In this document: in pieces, positions 15,520-22,994 of the stretch
Layout of the letters: each line of letters begins with the position of its first letter
Position numbering within the stretch: the first letter of the stretch is position 1
Assembly: GCF_008042075.1 (NCBI RefSeq)
Contig: NZ_RDBN01000027.1
Location: forward strand, 68,222-102,599
Length of the DNA stretch: 34,378 bases
Source of the DNA: Streptomyces sp. UW30
GTDB taxonomy: Bacteria; Actinomycetota; Actinomycetes; Streptomycetales; Streptomycetaceae
Direction: 5' to 3'
Made by a program: the position numbers and the translations under genes
Notes under the pieces: model-generated
What the model was told of the DNA's origin: nothing
The model's input: the letters and a program-made list of their open reading frames with translations, nothing else
Databases searched by the model: none

Positions 15520-16470
15520 ATGACGCACCCCCCGATAGCCAGGCTGCGCGCACTGCGCTCGGTCGAGCTGCTCACCCCCGAGTTCACGCAGGCCACCGAC
15601 TTCTACGAGGAGGTCTGGGGACTGGAGGTCGTCGAGGCCGAGCCCGGCACGAGCTGGCTGCGCGGCACCGGCGAGGAGCACCACGCCCTCCAGCTCACCC
15701 GCGCCGACCGGATCGGCCTGGGCCGCCTCGCCTTCGCCGTGGCCGCCCCCGCCGAGATCGACGAAGCCGCCCGGCGACTCGAAGCGCGCGGCATCACGCC
15801 GGTCACCGGGCCGGGGCCCCTCGACCAGGTCGGCGGCGGGTACGGCCTGCGCTTCCACGACCTCGACGGACGGCTCGTCGAACTCTCCGCCGACACCTGG
15901 GCCGTGACCGCCCGCGGACGCGACGCCGCCGTACCGGTCGGTGTCACCCATGCCGTCCTCAACACCCCCGACATCGACGCCTCGGTCGCCTTCTACCGGG
16001 ACGTCCTCGGCATGCGCGTCTCGGACTGGTCCGAGCACCAGATGGCCTTCCTGCGCTGCAACCCCGACCACCACTGCATCGCCTTCAACCAGGCGCCGTG
16101 GGTGTCCCTCAACCACGTGGCCTACGAGATGAGTTCCGTCGACCACTTCATGCGCGGCCTCGGCCGGCTCCGGCACCACGGCGTCACCCCCGAGTGGGGC
16201 CCAGGGCGGCACGGGCCGGGCAACAACACCTTCTCGTACTTCACCGACCCCACCGGCCTCGTCTGCGAGTACACCTCCGAGGTCGCCCAGGTCGTCGAGG
16301 ACGCCTGGATCTGCAAGGTGTGGCGGCGCACCCCCGAACTCTCCGACGTCTGGGGCACCGCCGGCCCGCCCTCGACACGCATCCGCGCCCACATGGCGGG
16401 CACGCCCGACGGCAGCCCCGTCGCCGCGCCCGTCGACGCCGAAGCCGCTGCCGAAGGAGTCCCCGCATGA
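15520..16470 (+). CDS. Extradiol ring-cleavage dioxygenase, VOC (type I) family
   Basis: This 316-residue protein has two vicinal-oxygen-chelate domains (about 10-130 and 140-255), the layout of BphC/HpaD-type enzymes that open catechol rings next to the diol. The C-terminal domain keeps the Fe(II) 2-His-1-carboxylate triad H144 (GVTHAVLN), H199 (SLNHVAYE) and E250 (LVCEYTSE). The acid-base His is present in DHHCIAFN (H184/H185), and Y240 sits 10 residues before the Glu as in BphC. All residues needed for dioxygenase activity are therefore there. Its stop overlaps the next start (ATGA), which indicates translational coupling. The ring substrate is unknown; a C-terminal extension of about 50 residues is rich in Ala/Pro. 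Confidence 0.88.
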   Translation: MTHPPIARLRALRSVELLTPEFTQATDFYEEVWGLEVVEAEPGTSWLRGTGEEHHALQLTRADRIGLGRLAFAVAAPAEIDEAARRLEARGITPVTGPGPLDQVGGGYGLRFHDLDGRLVELSADTWAVTARGRDAAVPVGVTHAVLNTPDIDASVAFYRDVLGMRVSDWSEHQMAFLRCNPDHHCIAFNQAPWVSLNHVAYEMSSVDHFMRGLGRLRHHGVTPEWGPGRHGPGNNTFSYFTDPTGLVCEYTSEVAQVVEDAWICKVWRRTPELSDVWGTAGPPSTRIRAHMAGTPDGSPVAAPVDAEAAAEGVPA

Positions 16471-17270
16471 CCCGCTCCACCACCCGCCGAGTCGGCCTCA
16501 TCGGCTGGGGCGCCATCGGCCGCGTCGTCGGCGGCGCCCTTGCCACGGGCCGGATACCCGGCGCCGAACTGGTCTGCGTGGTCGACAACCGGCCGCTCGG
16601 CGACTCGGTCCCGGCCCCGCAGCGCACCCTCGAACAGGCCCTGGAATCCTGCGACCTGATCGTCGAGGCCGCCGGGCAGGGCGTCGTACGCGAATGCGGC
16701 GCGACGATCCTCGCCTCCGGCACGGACCTGCTCGTCGCCTCCACCGGGGCGCTCACGGACGAGCAGTTGGCGAAGGAACTCCTCGACGCGGGGCCGGGCC
16801 GGGTGTACTTCACCGGCGGCGCCGTCGGCGGACTGGACCTGCTCCAGGCCGTACGCGCCATGGGCCGCCTGCACGAGGTGCAACTGACCACCACCAAGCT
16901 GCCGTCCACCCTCGAACAGCCGTGGATGGACGCAGAGTTGCTCGACCGGATGCGGTCGGCCACAGCGCCGGTGGAGGTGATGGCCGGCACCGCGCGGGAC
17001 GTACCCGTGAAGTTCCCGAAGTCCACCAACGTCGCCGCGTCCGTGGCCCTCGCCGTCGGCGACCCGGACGCCGTACGGGTCAGCGTCGTCGCCGACCCCG
17101 CGGCCCGGCACACCTCCCATGTGATCGAGGCGAGCGGCACCCACGGCTCGTACCGCTTCGAGATGCGGCACCTGCCCGACACCGCCAACCCGGCCACCAG
17201 CCAGGTCGTCCCGTACGCGGTGCTGCGCTCACTGGCCGCCCTCGCCGGACGCACGGGGCAGATCCTGTGA
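16467..17270 (+). CDS. Aspartate dehydrogenase-like (NadX-like) NAD(P) oxidoreductase
   Basis: A 267-residue enzyme with an N-terminal Rossmann fold (VGLIGWGAIGRVVGGAL) and the NadX-family features GGAVGGLDLL, KFPKSTNVAASVALA and HTSHVIEASGTHG, the last two in the catalytic C-terminal domain. NadX interconverts L-aspartate and iminoaspartate/oxaloacetate with NAD(P). Here it lies in a ring-degradation operon and no nadA or nadC is next to it, so a catabolic role is more likely than NAD synthesis. The true substrate may be aspartate or another amino or imino acid. Its start overlaps the dioxygenase stop by 4 nt and its stop overlaps the next GTG by 4 nt. Confidence 0.85.
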   Translation: MTRSTTRRVGLIGWGAIGRVVGGALATGRIPGAELVCVVDNRPLGDSVPAPQRTLEQALESCDLIVEAAGQGVVRECGATILASGTDLLVASTGALTDEQLAKELLDAGPGRVYFTGGAVGGLDLLQAVRAMGRLHEVQLTTTKLPSTLEQPWMDAELLDRMRSATAPVEVMAGTARDVPVKFPKSTNVAASVALAVGDPDAVRVSVVADPAARHTSHVIEASGTHGSYRFEMRHLPDTANPATSQVVPYAVLRSLAALAGRTGQIL

Positions 17271-18055
17271 CCGCGTACGACCCGGCCGGGCTCCACCTGG
17301 AGGAGGCCGGCGACAACGGCCCGCTGGTGCTGTGCCTGCACGGCATAGGCTCGTCCTCGGCGGCCTTCGCACCGCAGTTCGCGGCGCTGAGCGGGTCGTA
17401 CCGCATGCTCGCCTGGGACGCGCCCGGATACGCCAAGTCGGCCGACCCGACCGGCCCGTTGACGATGGACGACTACGCCGACCTGGCGGCGGACGTGATC
17501 CGCGCCCGGGGCGACGGCGCCCACGTCCTCGGCGTCTCCTGGGGCGGCGTGATCGCGCTGCGGCTGGCGACCCGGCACCCCGACCTCGTCGACTCGCTGA
17601 TGGTCGTCGCCTCGACACCCGGCTCCGGAACCGACCCCGACAAGGCGGCCGCGATGCGGGCCCGCACCGGCGAACTCGCCCGGCTGGGCCCGGACGCTTT
17701 CGCCGCCGCCCGTGCCCCACGCCTGCTGTCCCCCGAAGCACCCGCGGACCTCGTGGAACGCGTCACCGCCACCATGGCCGCCTCCGTTCGGCTGCCCGGC
17801 TACGGCCACGCCGCCGACGCCATGGCCGGCACGGACCTGCGCGGCGAACTGCACCGCGTCACCGCGCCCACCCTCGTCCTGTGCGGCGACCAGGACCGGA
17901 TCACCGGTCCCGACGCCTCACAGGTCCTGGCCGGCGGTCTGCACCGGACCGCGTACGTGATCGTCAAGGACGCCGGTCACCTGGCCAACCAGGAGCAGCC
18001 CGAGCACGTGAACGCCTGGCTCGCCTCCCATCTGCACATCGCCACCCACCGCTAG
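17267..18055 (+). CDS. Alpha/beta-hydrolase, MCP-hydrolase/esterase type
   Basis: A 262-residue alpha/beta-hydrolase. The oxyanion-hole HGIG (25-28), nucleophile elbow GVSWGG with S91, acid D210 (GDQDRIT) and H238 (AGHLANQ) form a complete catalytic set. Enzymes such as BphD and XylF in this fold split carbon-carbon bonds of extradiol ring-cleavage products, so the neighbouring dioxygenase supports this role; an esterase or lactonase role remains possible. The GTG start overlaps the previous stop (GTGA), so translation is probably coupled. No signal peptide is seen, so it acts in the cytoplasm. Confidence 0.9.
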   Translation: MTAYDPAGLHLEEAGDNGPLVLCLHGIGSSSAAFAPQFAALSGSYRMLAWDAPGYAKSADPTGPLTMDDYADLAADVIRARGDGAHVLGVSWGGVIALRLATRHPDLVDSLMVVASTPGSGTDPDKAAAMRARTGELARLGPDAFAAARAPRLLSPEAPADLVERVTATMAASVRLPGYGHAADAMAGTDLRGELHRVTAPTLVLCGDQDRITGPDASQVLAGGLHRTAYVIVKDAGHLANQEQPEHVNAWLASHLHIATHR

Positions 18056-18068
18056 AAGGGCCCCTCCC

Positions 18069-18590
18069 ATGCCTCTGACCAGCACCGAGTACGACAACAA
18101 CGGCGACCTCGCCAAGTACACCGACTCCCTGATCGCCACCAAGGACTCCCGCGACCCCGACTGGGGCACCCTGTCCTTCCAGGAGAAGGCCGGCCCGCAG
18201 TTCAAGCGCGCACAGATCCGCTACGTCGGCTCCGGCGCCACCGGCAACCACGAGAACGACAACCGCATCCTCCCGTCCGGCGGCTTCACCTTCTCCAACA
18301 TGCTGCTGCCGCCCGGCGCGGAGGGCCCGGCCCACACCCACCACGACGTCGAGGAGGCCTTCTTCGTCCTGGAGGGCCAGGTCCGCGTCGGTATCCACCG
18401 CGGCCCCGACGAGGTCGAGTACCGCACCCTCGGCTACCGCGACATGATCGTGGTGCCGGCGGGCGTCACCCGCTCCCTGAAGAACGAGGGCGACACGGAC
18501 GCGCTGTTCTGCGTGATCATCGGCACCCAGAAGCCGCAGGTGCCGACCTACCCCGAGTACTCGCCGCTGTACGGCGTCACCCGTGACTGA
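18069..18590 (+). CDS. Cupin-domain protein
   Basis: A 173-residue single-cupin protein. The first cupin motif reads GPAHTHHDVEEAFFVLEG, giving candidate metal ligands H89, H91 and E95. The second motif is the region around DMIVVPAGVTRSLKNEG; it lacks the usual His there, so metal binding may be incomplete. Single cupins in catabolic operons act as dioxygenases, isomerases or hydratases, and the role here is not known. It starts 13 nt after the hydrolase and its last 8 nt overlap the next gene. Confidence 0.85.
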   Translation: MPLTSTEYDNNGDLAKYTDSLIATKDSRDPDWGTLSFQEKAGPQFKRAQIRYVGSGATGNHENDNRILPSGGFTFSNMLLPPGAEGPAHTHHDVEEAFFVLEGQVRVGIHRGPDEVEYRTLGYRDMIVVPAGVTRSLKNEGDTDALFCVIIGTQKPQVPTYPEYSPLYGVTRD

Positions 18591-19326
18591 GCAGCCGGGC
18601 ACTGTCGTCGTCACCGGCGGGGGCCGTGGCCTGGGGGAGGCCATGGCCCGCCGGGCGGCCGCCGACGGATTCCGGGTCGTGGTCGCCGAGCTCAACCAGG
18701 AATGGGGCGAGCGCACCGCCGGCCGGATCCAACAGGAAGGCGGCACGGCGGAGTTCGTACCGCTCGACGTCGCCGACCCGGAGTCGGTCACCGCGCTCGC
18801 GGACCGGCTGGCCGCGACCGGCCCCGTCTACGGCCTGGTCAACAACGCGGCCCTCGCCAACGGCGTGGGCGGCAAGGAGTTCCAGGACATCGACATCGAG
18901 ACCTGGGACCGGCTCATGGCGGTCAACGCACGCGGGCCCTGGCTCGTCGCCAAGCATGTGCTGCCGCTGATGACCGACCCCGGCCGGATCGTCAACATCG
19001 CCTCGGACGCGGCCCTTCACGGCTCCCCGCGCCTCGCCCACTACATCGCGTCCAAGGGCGCGGTCATCTCCCTCACCCGGGCCATGGCCCGCGAACTGGG
19101 GGAGCGCGGCATCACCGTCAACGCCCTCGCCCCCGGCCTCACCGAGGTCGAGGCCACCGAGAGCGTCCCGCCCGAGCGGCACGCGCTCTACGCCGAGCGC
19201 CGCGCCATCTCCCGGCCGCAGCAGCCCGGCGACCTCACCGGCCTCGTCTCCTTCCTGCTCGGCGAGGAGTCCCGCTATCTCACCGGCCAAGTGATCGCCG
19301 TCAACGGCGGCTTCACCATGCACTGA
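18583..19326 (+). CDS. Short-chain dehydrogenase/reductase with intact catalytic site
   Basis: A 247-residue classical SDR. It has the cofactor motif TGGGRGLG (11-18), NNAA (87-90), catalytic N115, S141, Y154 and K158 (YIASK), and a typical C-terminus (YLTGQVIAVNGG). It is a cytoplasmic NAD(P)-dependent alcohol or cis-diol dehydrogenase. In a Rieske oxygenase operon it is the better of the two SDRs to oxidise a cis-dihydrodiol to a catechol (inference). The GTG start overlaps the cupin gene by 8 nt. Confidence 0.92.
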   Translation: MTEQPGTVVVTGGGRGLGEAMARRAAADGFRVVVAELNQEWGERTAGRIQQEGGTAEFVPLDVADPESVTALADRLAATGPVYGLVNNAALANGVGGKEFQDIDIETWDRLMAVNARGPWLVAKHVLPLMTDPGRIVNIASDAALHGSPRLAHYIASKGAVISLTRAMARELGERGITVNALAPGLTEVEATESVPPERHALYAERRAISRPQQPGDLTGLVSFLLGEESRYLTGQVIAVNGGFTMH

Positions 19327-19352
19327 ACCACCCCATCTGCAAGGAGTACGTC

Positions 19353-20144
19353 ATGGATCTCGGCCTCGCCGGCCGCACCGTCCTGGTCACCGGCGGCAGT
19401 TCGGGCGTCGGCCTGGCCACGGTCCGCGCCCTGCTCGACGAGGGTGCCCGCGTCGCCACCTGCGGACGCGACCCGGAACGGCTCGCCAAGGCCGCCGCCC
19501 GCCTGGGGGTCGGCCCCGACCGGCTGTACACGGGCACCTGCGACGTCCGCGACGCGGATGCCGTACGGCACTTCACGGAGGCAGCCGCCCAGCATTTCGG
19601 CGACGGGCTCGACGGTCTGGTCAACAACGCCGGCCAGTCCCGTATGAAGCGCCTCGACGACACCACCGCCGAGGACTGGCGCGACGAGCTGGAGCTGAAG
19701 TTCGCGGGGGTCCTCAACCCGCTGTCCGCCGCCCGGAGTCACCTGCGCGCCTCGGACACCGCCGCCGTCGTCAACGTCAACGCGGTCCTCGCCAAGCAGC
19801 CCGAGACCCGCCTGATCACCACCAGCGCCGCCCGCGCCGGCATCCTCAACCTCTCCAAGTCCCTCGCCACCGAACTGGCCCCCGAGGGCATCCGTGTCAA
19901 CTCCGTGTGCCTCGGCCTCGTCGACACCGGCCAGTGGACCCGGCGCCACGCCGCCGCGGACAGCCAACTGACCTACGAGGAGTGGCAGGCCGAACTCGCC
20001 GCCGACCGCGGCATCGCGCTGGGGCGGCTCGGCCGTCCCGAGGAGGTCGCCTACGCGATCGTCGCGCTGCTCTCGCAGCGCGCCTCGTACATCACCGGAA
20101 CCAGCATCGACGTCTGCGGCGGAGTCGGCCGCGGCATCCTGTGA
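19353..20144 (+). CDS. Divergent short-chain dehydrogenase-like protein lacking the Ser-Tyr-Lys triad
   Basis: A 263-residue SDR-fold protein. The cofactor site is normal (TGGSSGVG, 13-20; NNAG, 91-94). The catalytic region is not: the YxxxK position reads T157-S-A-A-R161, and the Ser position is A144 (NVNAVLA). A C-terminal TGQWTRRH motif marks a subfamily I recall from other actinobacteria and proteobacteria. It may use a different mechanism, bind a ligand, or serve as a partner for the intact SDR upstream. AAGGAG lies before the ATG at 19353. It is followed after 11 nt by the ThDP gene. Confidence 0.88.
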   Translation: MDLGLAGRTVLVTGGSSGVGLATVRALLDEGARVATCGRDPERLAKAAARLGVGPDRLYTGTCDVRDADAVRHFTEAAAQHFGDGLDGLVNNAGQSRMKRLDDTTAEDWRDELELKFAGVLNPLSAARSHLRASDTAAVVNVNAVLAKQPETRLITTSAARAGILNLSKSLATELAPEGIRVNSVCLGLVDTGQWTRRHAAADSQLTYEEWQAELAADRGIALGRLGRPEEVAYAIVALLSQRASYITGTSIDVCGGVGRGIL

Positions 20145-20155
20145 GGAGTCTGCCC

Positions 20156-21781
20156 ATGCGGTACGACAACGGGGGCGAGCTCCTCGTCGCCCATCTGAAA
20201 TCCCTCGGCATCGACACCGTCTTCGGCATCGTGTCGGTGCACAACCTGCCGCTCGTGGAGGCCGTCGACCGGCACCTGCGCTTCGTGCCCGTCCGGCACG
20301 AGGCGACCGCCGTCAACGCGGCCGACGGCTACGGACGTGCCCGCGGCTCGATCGGCTGCGCCCTCACCTCCACCGGCACGGGCGCCGGCAACGCGGCCGG
20401 TTCGCTGATCGAGGCCCTGTCGTCCGGGACGGCTGTCCTGCACGTCACCGGGCAGGTCGAGTCGCGGTACCTGGGCAGCGGGCGCGGGTTCATCCACGAG
20501 ACCAAGGACCAACTCGGCATGCTGGACGCGGTATCGGCGTACGCCGACACCGTCACGTCCGCCCGTGACGCGGGACGCGTCCTGCGCGAGGCGAGCGCGG
20601 CGGCACTCGCCACGCCCGGCGGGCCCGCCAGCGTCGAGTGGCCCATCGACCTCCAGTACGCGGCACAGGAAGACGCCGGCGAGGCGGCCCAAGTTCGCGA
20701 GGCTCCCTCCCCGGACGCCGCCGAACTCGCCGCAGCCCAGGGGCTGCTGGGCACCGCTCGGCGCCCGCTGATCTGGGCCGGCGGCGGCGCCTGCCACGCC
20801 CGCCCGGAGGTCGCCGCGCTGCTGGAGGCGACCGGCGCCGGACTGCTCAGTTCCAACTCCGGGCGCGGCTCCGTGCCCGAGGACCACCCCCTCGTGATCG
20901 GCAACTTCGCCACCACCCCCGCCGTGCGCGCCCTGCTCGCCGACGCCGACGTCCTCGTCACGATCGGCACCCACTTCCGCTCCAACGAGACCGCCGACTA
21001 CAACCTGAAACTCCCCGACGCGCACATCCAGATCGACGCCGACGCGGCCGCGCTCGGCCGGGTCCACCCGGCGCGCCACGCCCTGCACGGCGAGGCGGCC
21101 GCCGTCCTTCCCGCGCTGACCCGGGCCGCAGTCCGCGCCGACGCCGACTGGTCGGCCCGGGTCACCGCCGTGCGCGACGAGGTCCGGGCCGCCCTCCACG
21201 ACGACATCGGACCGCAGGCCGCCCTCTGCGACGCCCTCGCCACTGCCCTGCCGCGCGGCGCGGTGGTCGCCCGTGACGTCACCATCCCGTCGTCCTCCTG
21301 GGGCAACCGGCTCCTGCCGATCCACGACCCGCGCGCCAACGTCTTCCCACGCGGCGGCGGCATCGGACAGGGCCTCGGCATGGGCATCGGCGCGGCACTC
21401 GCCCGCCCCGACGAGCCGACCGTGGTGATCGCGGGCGACGGCGGCCTCGCCGTGCACTTCGGCGAACTGCTCACCGTGGCACAGGAACGCCCCCGCCTGA
21501 CCGTGATCGTCTTCAACGACGGCGGCTACGGCGTGCTGCGCAACATGCAGGACAAGTACGGCGAACGGCGCTCAGGCGTCGACCTGTTCACCCCTGACTT
21601 CGGCTCGCTCGCCGCGGCCTGCGCCCTGCCGTACGCCCGCGTCGCCGCCCCGGAAGAGGCCGCACCCGTCCTGGAAGCGGCCCTCGCCTCCGACGGCCCC
21701 ACCCTCGTCGAGGTCGACCTCGCCGCGCTCGGCCCGATGAAGAACCCCTTCACCCCGCCCGTCAAGATCCCCACCGCGTAG
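20156..21781 (+). CDS. ThDP-dependent enzyme, 2-oxoacid decarboxylase/acetolactate-synthase family
   Basis: A 541-residue ThDP enzyme with the usual three domains. E49 (VRHEAT) is the cofactor-activating glutamate. The ThDP/Mg motif runs from G427-D428-G429 to N454-D455 (FNDGGYG). The fold resembles benzoylformate decarboxylase and acetohydroxyacid synthase; an FAD-binding segment typical of the latter was not evident. A decarboxylase acting on an aryl or alkyl 2-oxoacid, giving an aldehyde for the operon's ALDH, is the most economical reading, though a carboligase is possible. GAGGAG is upstream of the ATG. It sits between the divergent SDR and the reductase. Confidence 0.85.
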   Translation: MRYDNGGELLVAHLKSLGIDTVFGIVSVHNLPLVEAVDRHLRFVPVRHEATAVNAADGYGRARGSIGCALTSTGTGAGNAAGSLIEALSSGTAVLHVTGQVESRYLGSGRGFIHETKDQLGMLDAVSAYADTVTSARDAGRVLREASAAALATPGGPASVEWPIDLQYAAQEDAGEAAQVREAPSPDAAELAAAQGLLGTARRPLIWAGGGACHARPEVAALLEATGAGLLSSNSGRGSVPEDHPLVIGNFATTPAVRALLADADVLVTIGTHFRSNETADYNLKLPDAHIQIDADAAALGRVHPARHALHGEAAAVLPALTRAAVRADADWSARVTAVRDEVRAALHDDIGPQAALCDALATALPRGAVVARDVTIPSSSWGNRLLPIHDPRANVFPRGGGIGQGLGMGIGAALARPDEPTVVIAGDGGLAVHFGELLTVAQERPRLTVIVFNDGGYGVLRNMQDKYGERRSGVDLFTPDFGSLAAACALPYARVAAPEEAAPVLEAALASDGPTLVEVDLAALGPMKNPFTPPVKIPTA

Positions 21782-21794
21782 GGAGGCCGCCGCC

Positions 21795-22739
21795 ATGACC
21801 ACTGCCGACGAGCACGAACTCGACCTCCTCGTCCGCCGGATGACCTGGGAGGCGGACGGTGTCCTCTCCGTCGAACTGGCCCGGCCGGACGGCAAGCCGC
21901 TGCCCGGCTGGACCCCGGGCGCCCATCTGGACCTGCACGTGGGCGGGTTCGTCCGCCAGTACAGCCTGTGCGGCGACCCGGTCGACCCGACGACCTACCG
22001 CATAGGCGTGCTCGACGAGCCGTCCTCGCGTGGCGGTTCACGCCATGTGCACACCAAGCTGCGTCCCGGTCAGACGGTCCGCGCGGTCGGCCCGCGCAAC
22101 CACTTCGCGCTGGAGCCCGCCGCCTCGTACGTCTTCCTCGCGGGCGGCATCGGCATCACCCCGATCCTCACGATGGCCCGCCAGGCCGACCGTGACGGCG
22201 TCCCGTACCGCCTGGTCCACGGCGGCCGGACCCGGGCCTCGATGGCCTTCGGCGCCGAGCTGTCCGCCCTCACAGGCGACGTGACCTTCGTGCCGCAGGA
22301 CGAGCGCGGCCACCCCGACCTCGCGGCTGCTCTGCGCGACCTGCCGGCCGACGCGCTGGTCTACTGCTGCGGACCGGAACCTCTGCTCAACGCGGTCGAA
22401 GAGGCCTGCCCCGCAGGGCAGTTGAGGGTCGAGCGGTTCGCCGCGCCCGTCGTCGAACGCGACGGCGACGACACCGCTTTCGAGGTCGAGTGCCGCAGAT
22501 CCGGCGTGACCCTGACCGTCGACGCCACCACCTCCGTCCTGGAGGCCGCCGAGAACGCGGGCCTGTCCGTCGCCTCCTCCTGCCGGGACGGCATCTGCGG
22601 CTCCTGCGAGACCCGCGTGCTCGCCGGCACCCCCGACCACCGTGACTTCCTGCTCAGCGAGGCCGAACGCGCCACCGGCGAGACGATGATGCTCTGCGTC
22701 TCCCGCTGCGCCTCCGACCGTCTCGTCCTGGACCTGTGA
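21795..22739 (+). CDS. Rieske-oxygenase reductase, phthalate/vanillate (class IA) type
   Basis: A 314-residue electron-transfer flavoprotein. In order it has a flavin-binding barrel (RQYSLCGDP), an NAD-binding domain (GGIGITPIL) and a C-terminal plant-type [2Fe-2S] ferredoxin domain with C263, C268, C271 and C301 (Cx4Cx2Cx29C). This is the single-chain reductase found with phthalate dioxygenase and vanillate demethylase. It would feed electrons from NAD(P)H to the Rieske protein encoded two genes later, with no separate ferredoxin needed. GGGAGG precedes the ATG. Confidence 0.94.
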   Translation: MTTADEHELDLLVRRMTWEADGVLSVELARPDGKPLPGWTPGAHLDLHVGGFVRQYSLCGDPVDPTTYRIGVLDEPSSRGGSRHVHTKLRPGQTVRAVGPRNHFALEPAASYVFLAGGIGITPILTMARQADRDGVPYRLVHGGRTRASMAFGAELSALTGDVTFVPQDERGHPDLAAALRDLPADALVYCCGPEPLLNAVEEACPAGQLRVERFAAPVVERDGDDTAFEVECRRSGVTLTVDATTSVLEAAENAGLSVASSCRDGICGSCETRVLAGTPDHRDFLLSEAERATGETMMLCVSRCASDRLVLDL

Positions 22740-22756
22740 ACCGTACGGAGACCTGC

Positions 22757-22993
22757 ATGACCACCGAAGCCACCACCACTTGGCCCTACCTCGCCCCGCA
22801 CCAGACCCGCGAGAACGAGCCCACCCCCTACGAGCTGAAACTCGCCCGGACCCTTGAGGAGATCTTCACCCACGACGGCCACGACCTGGCCGACGTCGTC
22901 GCCGGGCTCAACGCCCGCCAGGTCCGCACGCCGTCCGGGGAGCCCTGGACCGAGGAGACCTTCCGCACCGAGATGCACCGCCTGGGAGCCTGA
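22757..22993 (+). CDS. Small recombinase-like helix-turn-helix protein
   Basis: A 78-residue protein. Its C-terminal half (VVAGLNARQVRTPSGEPWTE then ETFRTEMHRLGA) resembles the DNA-binding 'Recombinase' domain of large serine recombinases, where the pattern is LN-x-x-G-x-x-T-P-x-G-x-x-W. No catalytic serine-recombinase domain is present. The gene fits tightly between the reductase (17 nt) and the Rieske gene (1 nt), with GGAG before its ATG, so it belongs to the operon. Small proteins of this kind next to Rieske alpha subunits are annotated in databases as I recall, but their function is not established. It may regulate, or assist assembly of, the oxygenase. Confidence 0.8.
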   Translation: MTTEATTTWPYLAPHQTRENEPTPYELKLARTLEEIFTHDGHDLADVVAGLNARQVRTPSGEPWTEETFRTEMHRLGA

Positions 22994-22994
22994 G

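Noticed and set aside
22757..22993. The recombinase-like protein as part of a mobile element or integrase
   Set aside because: There is no catalytic serine-recombinase domain, no attachment site and no other mobility gene. It is co-transcribed with catabolic genes.
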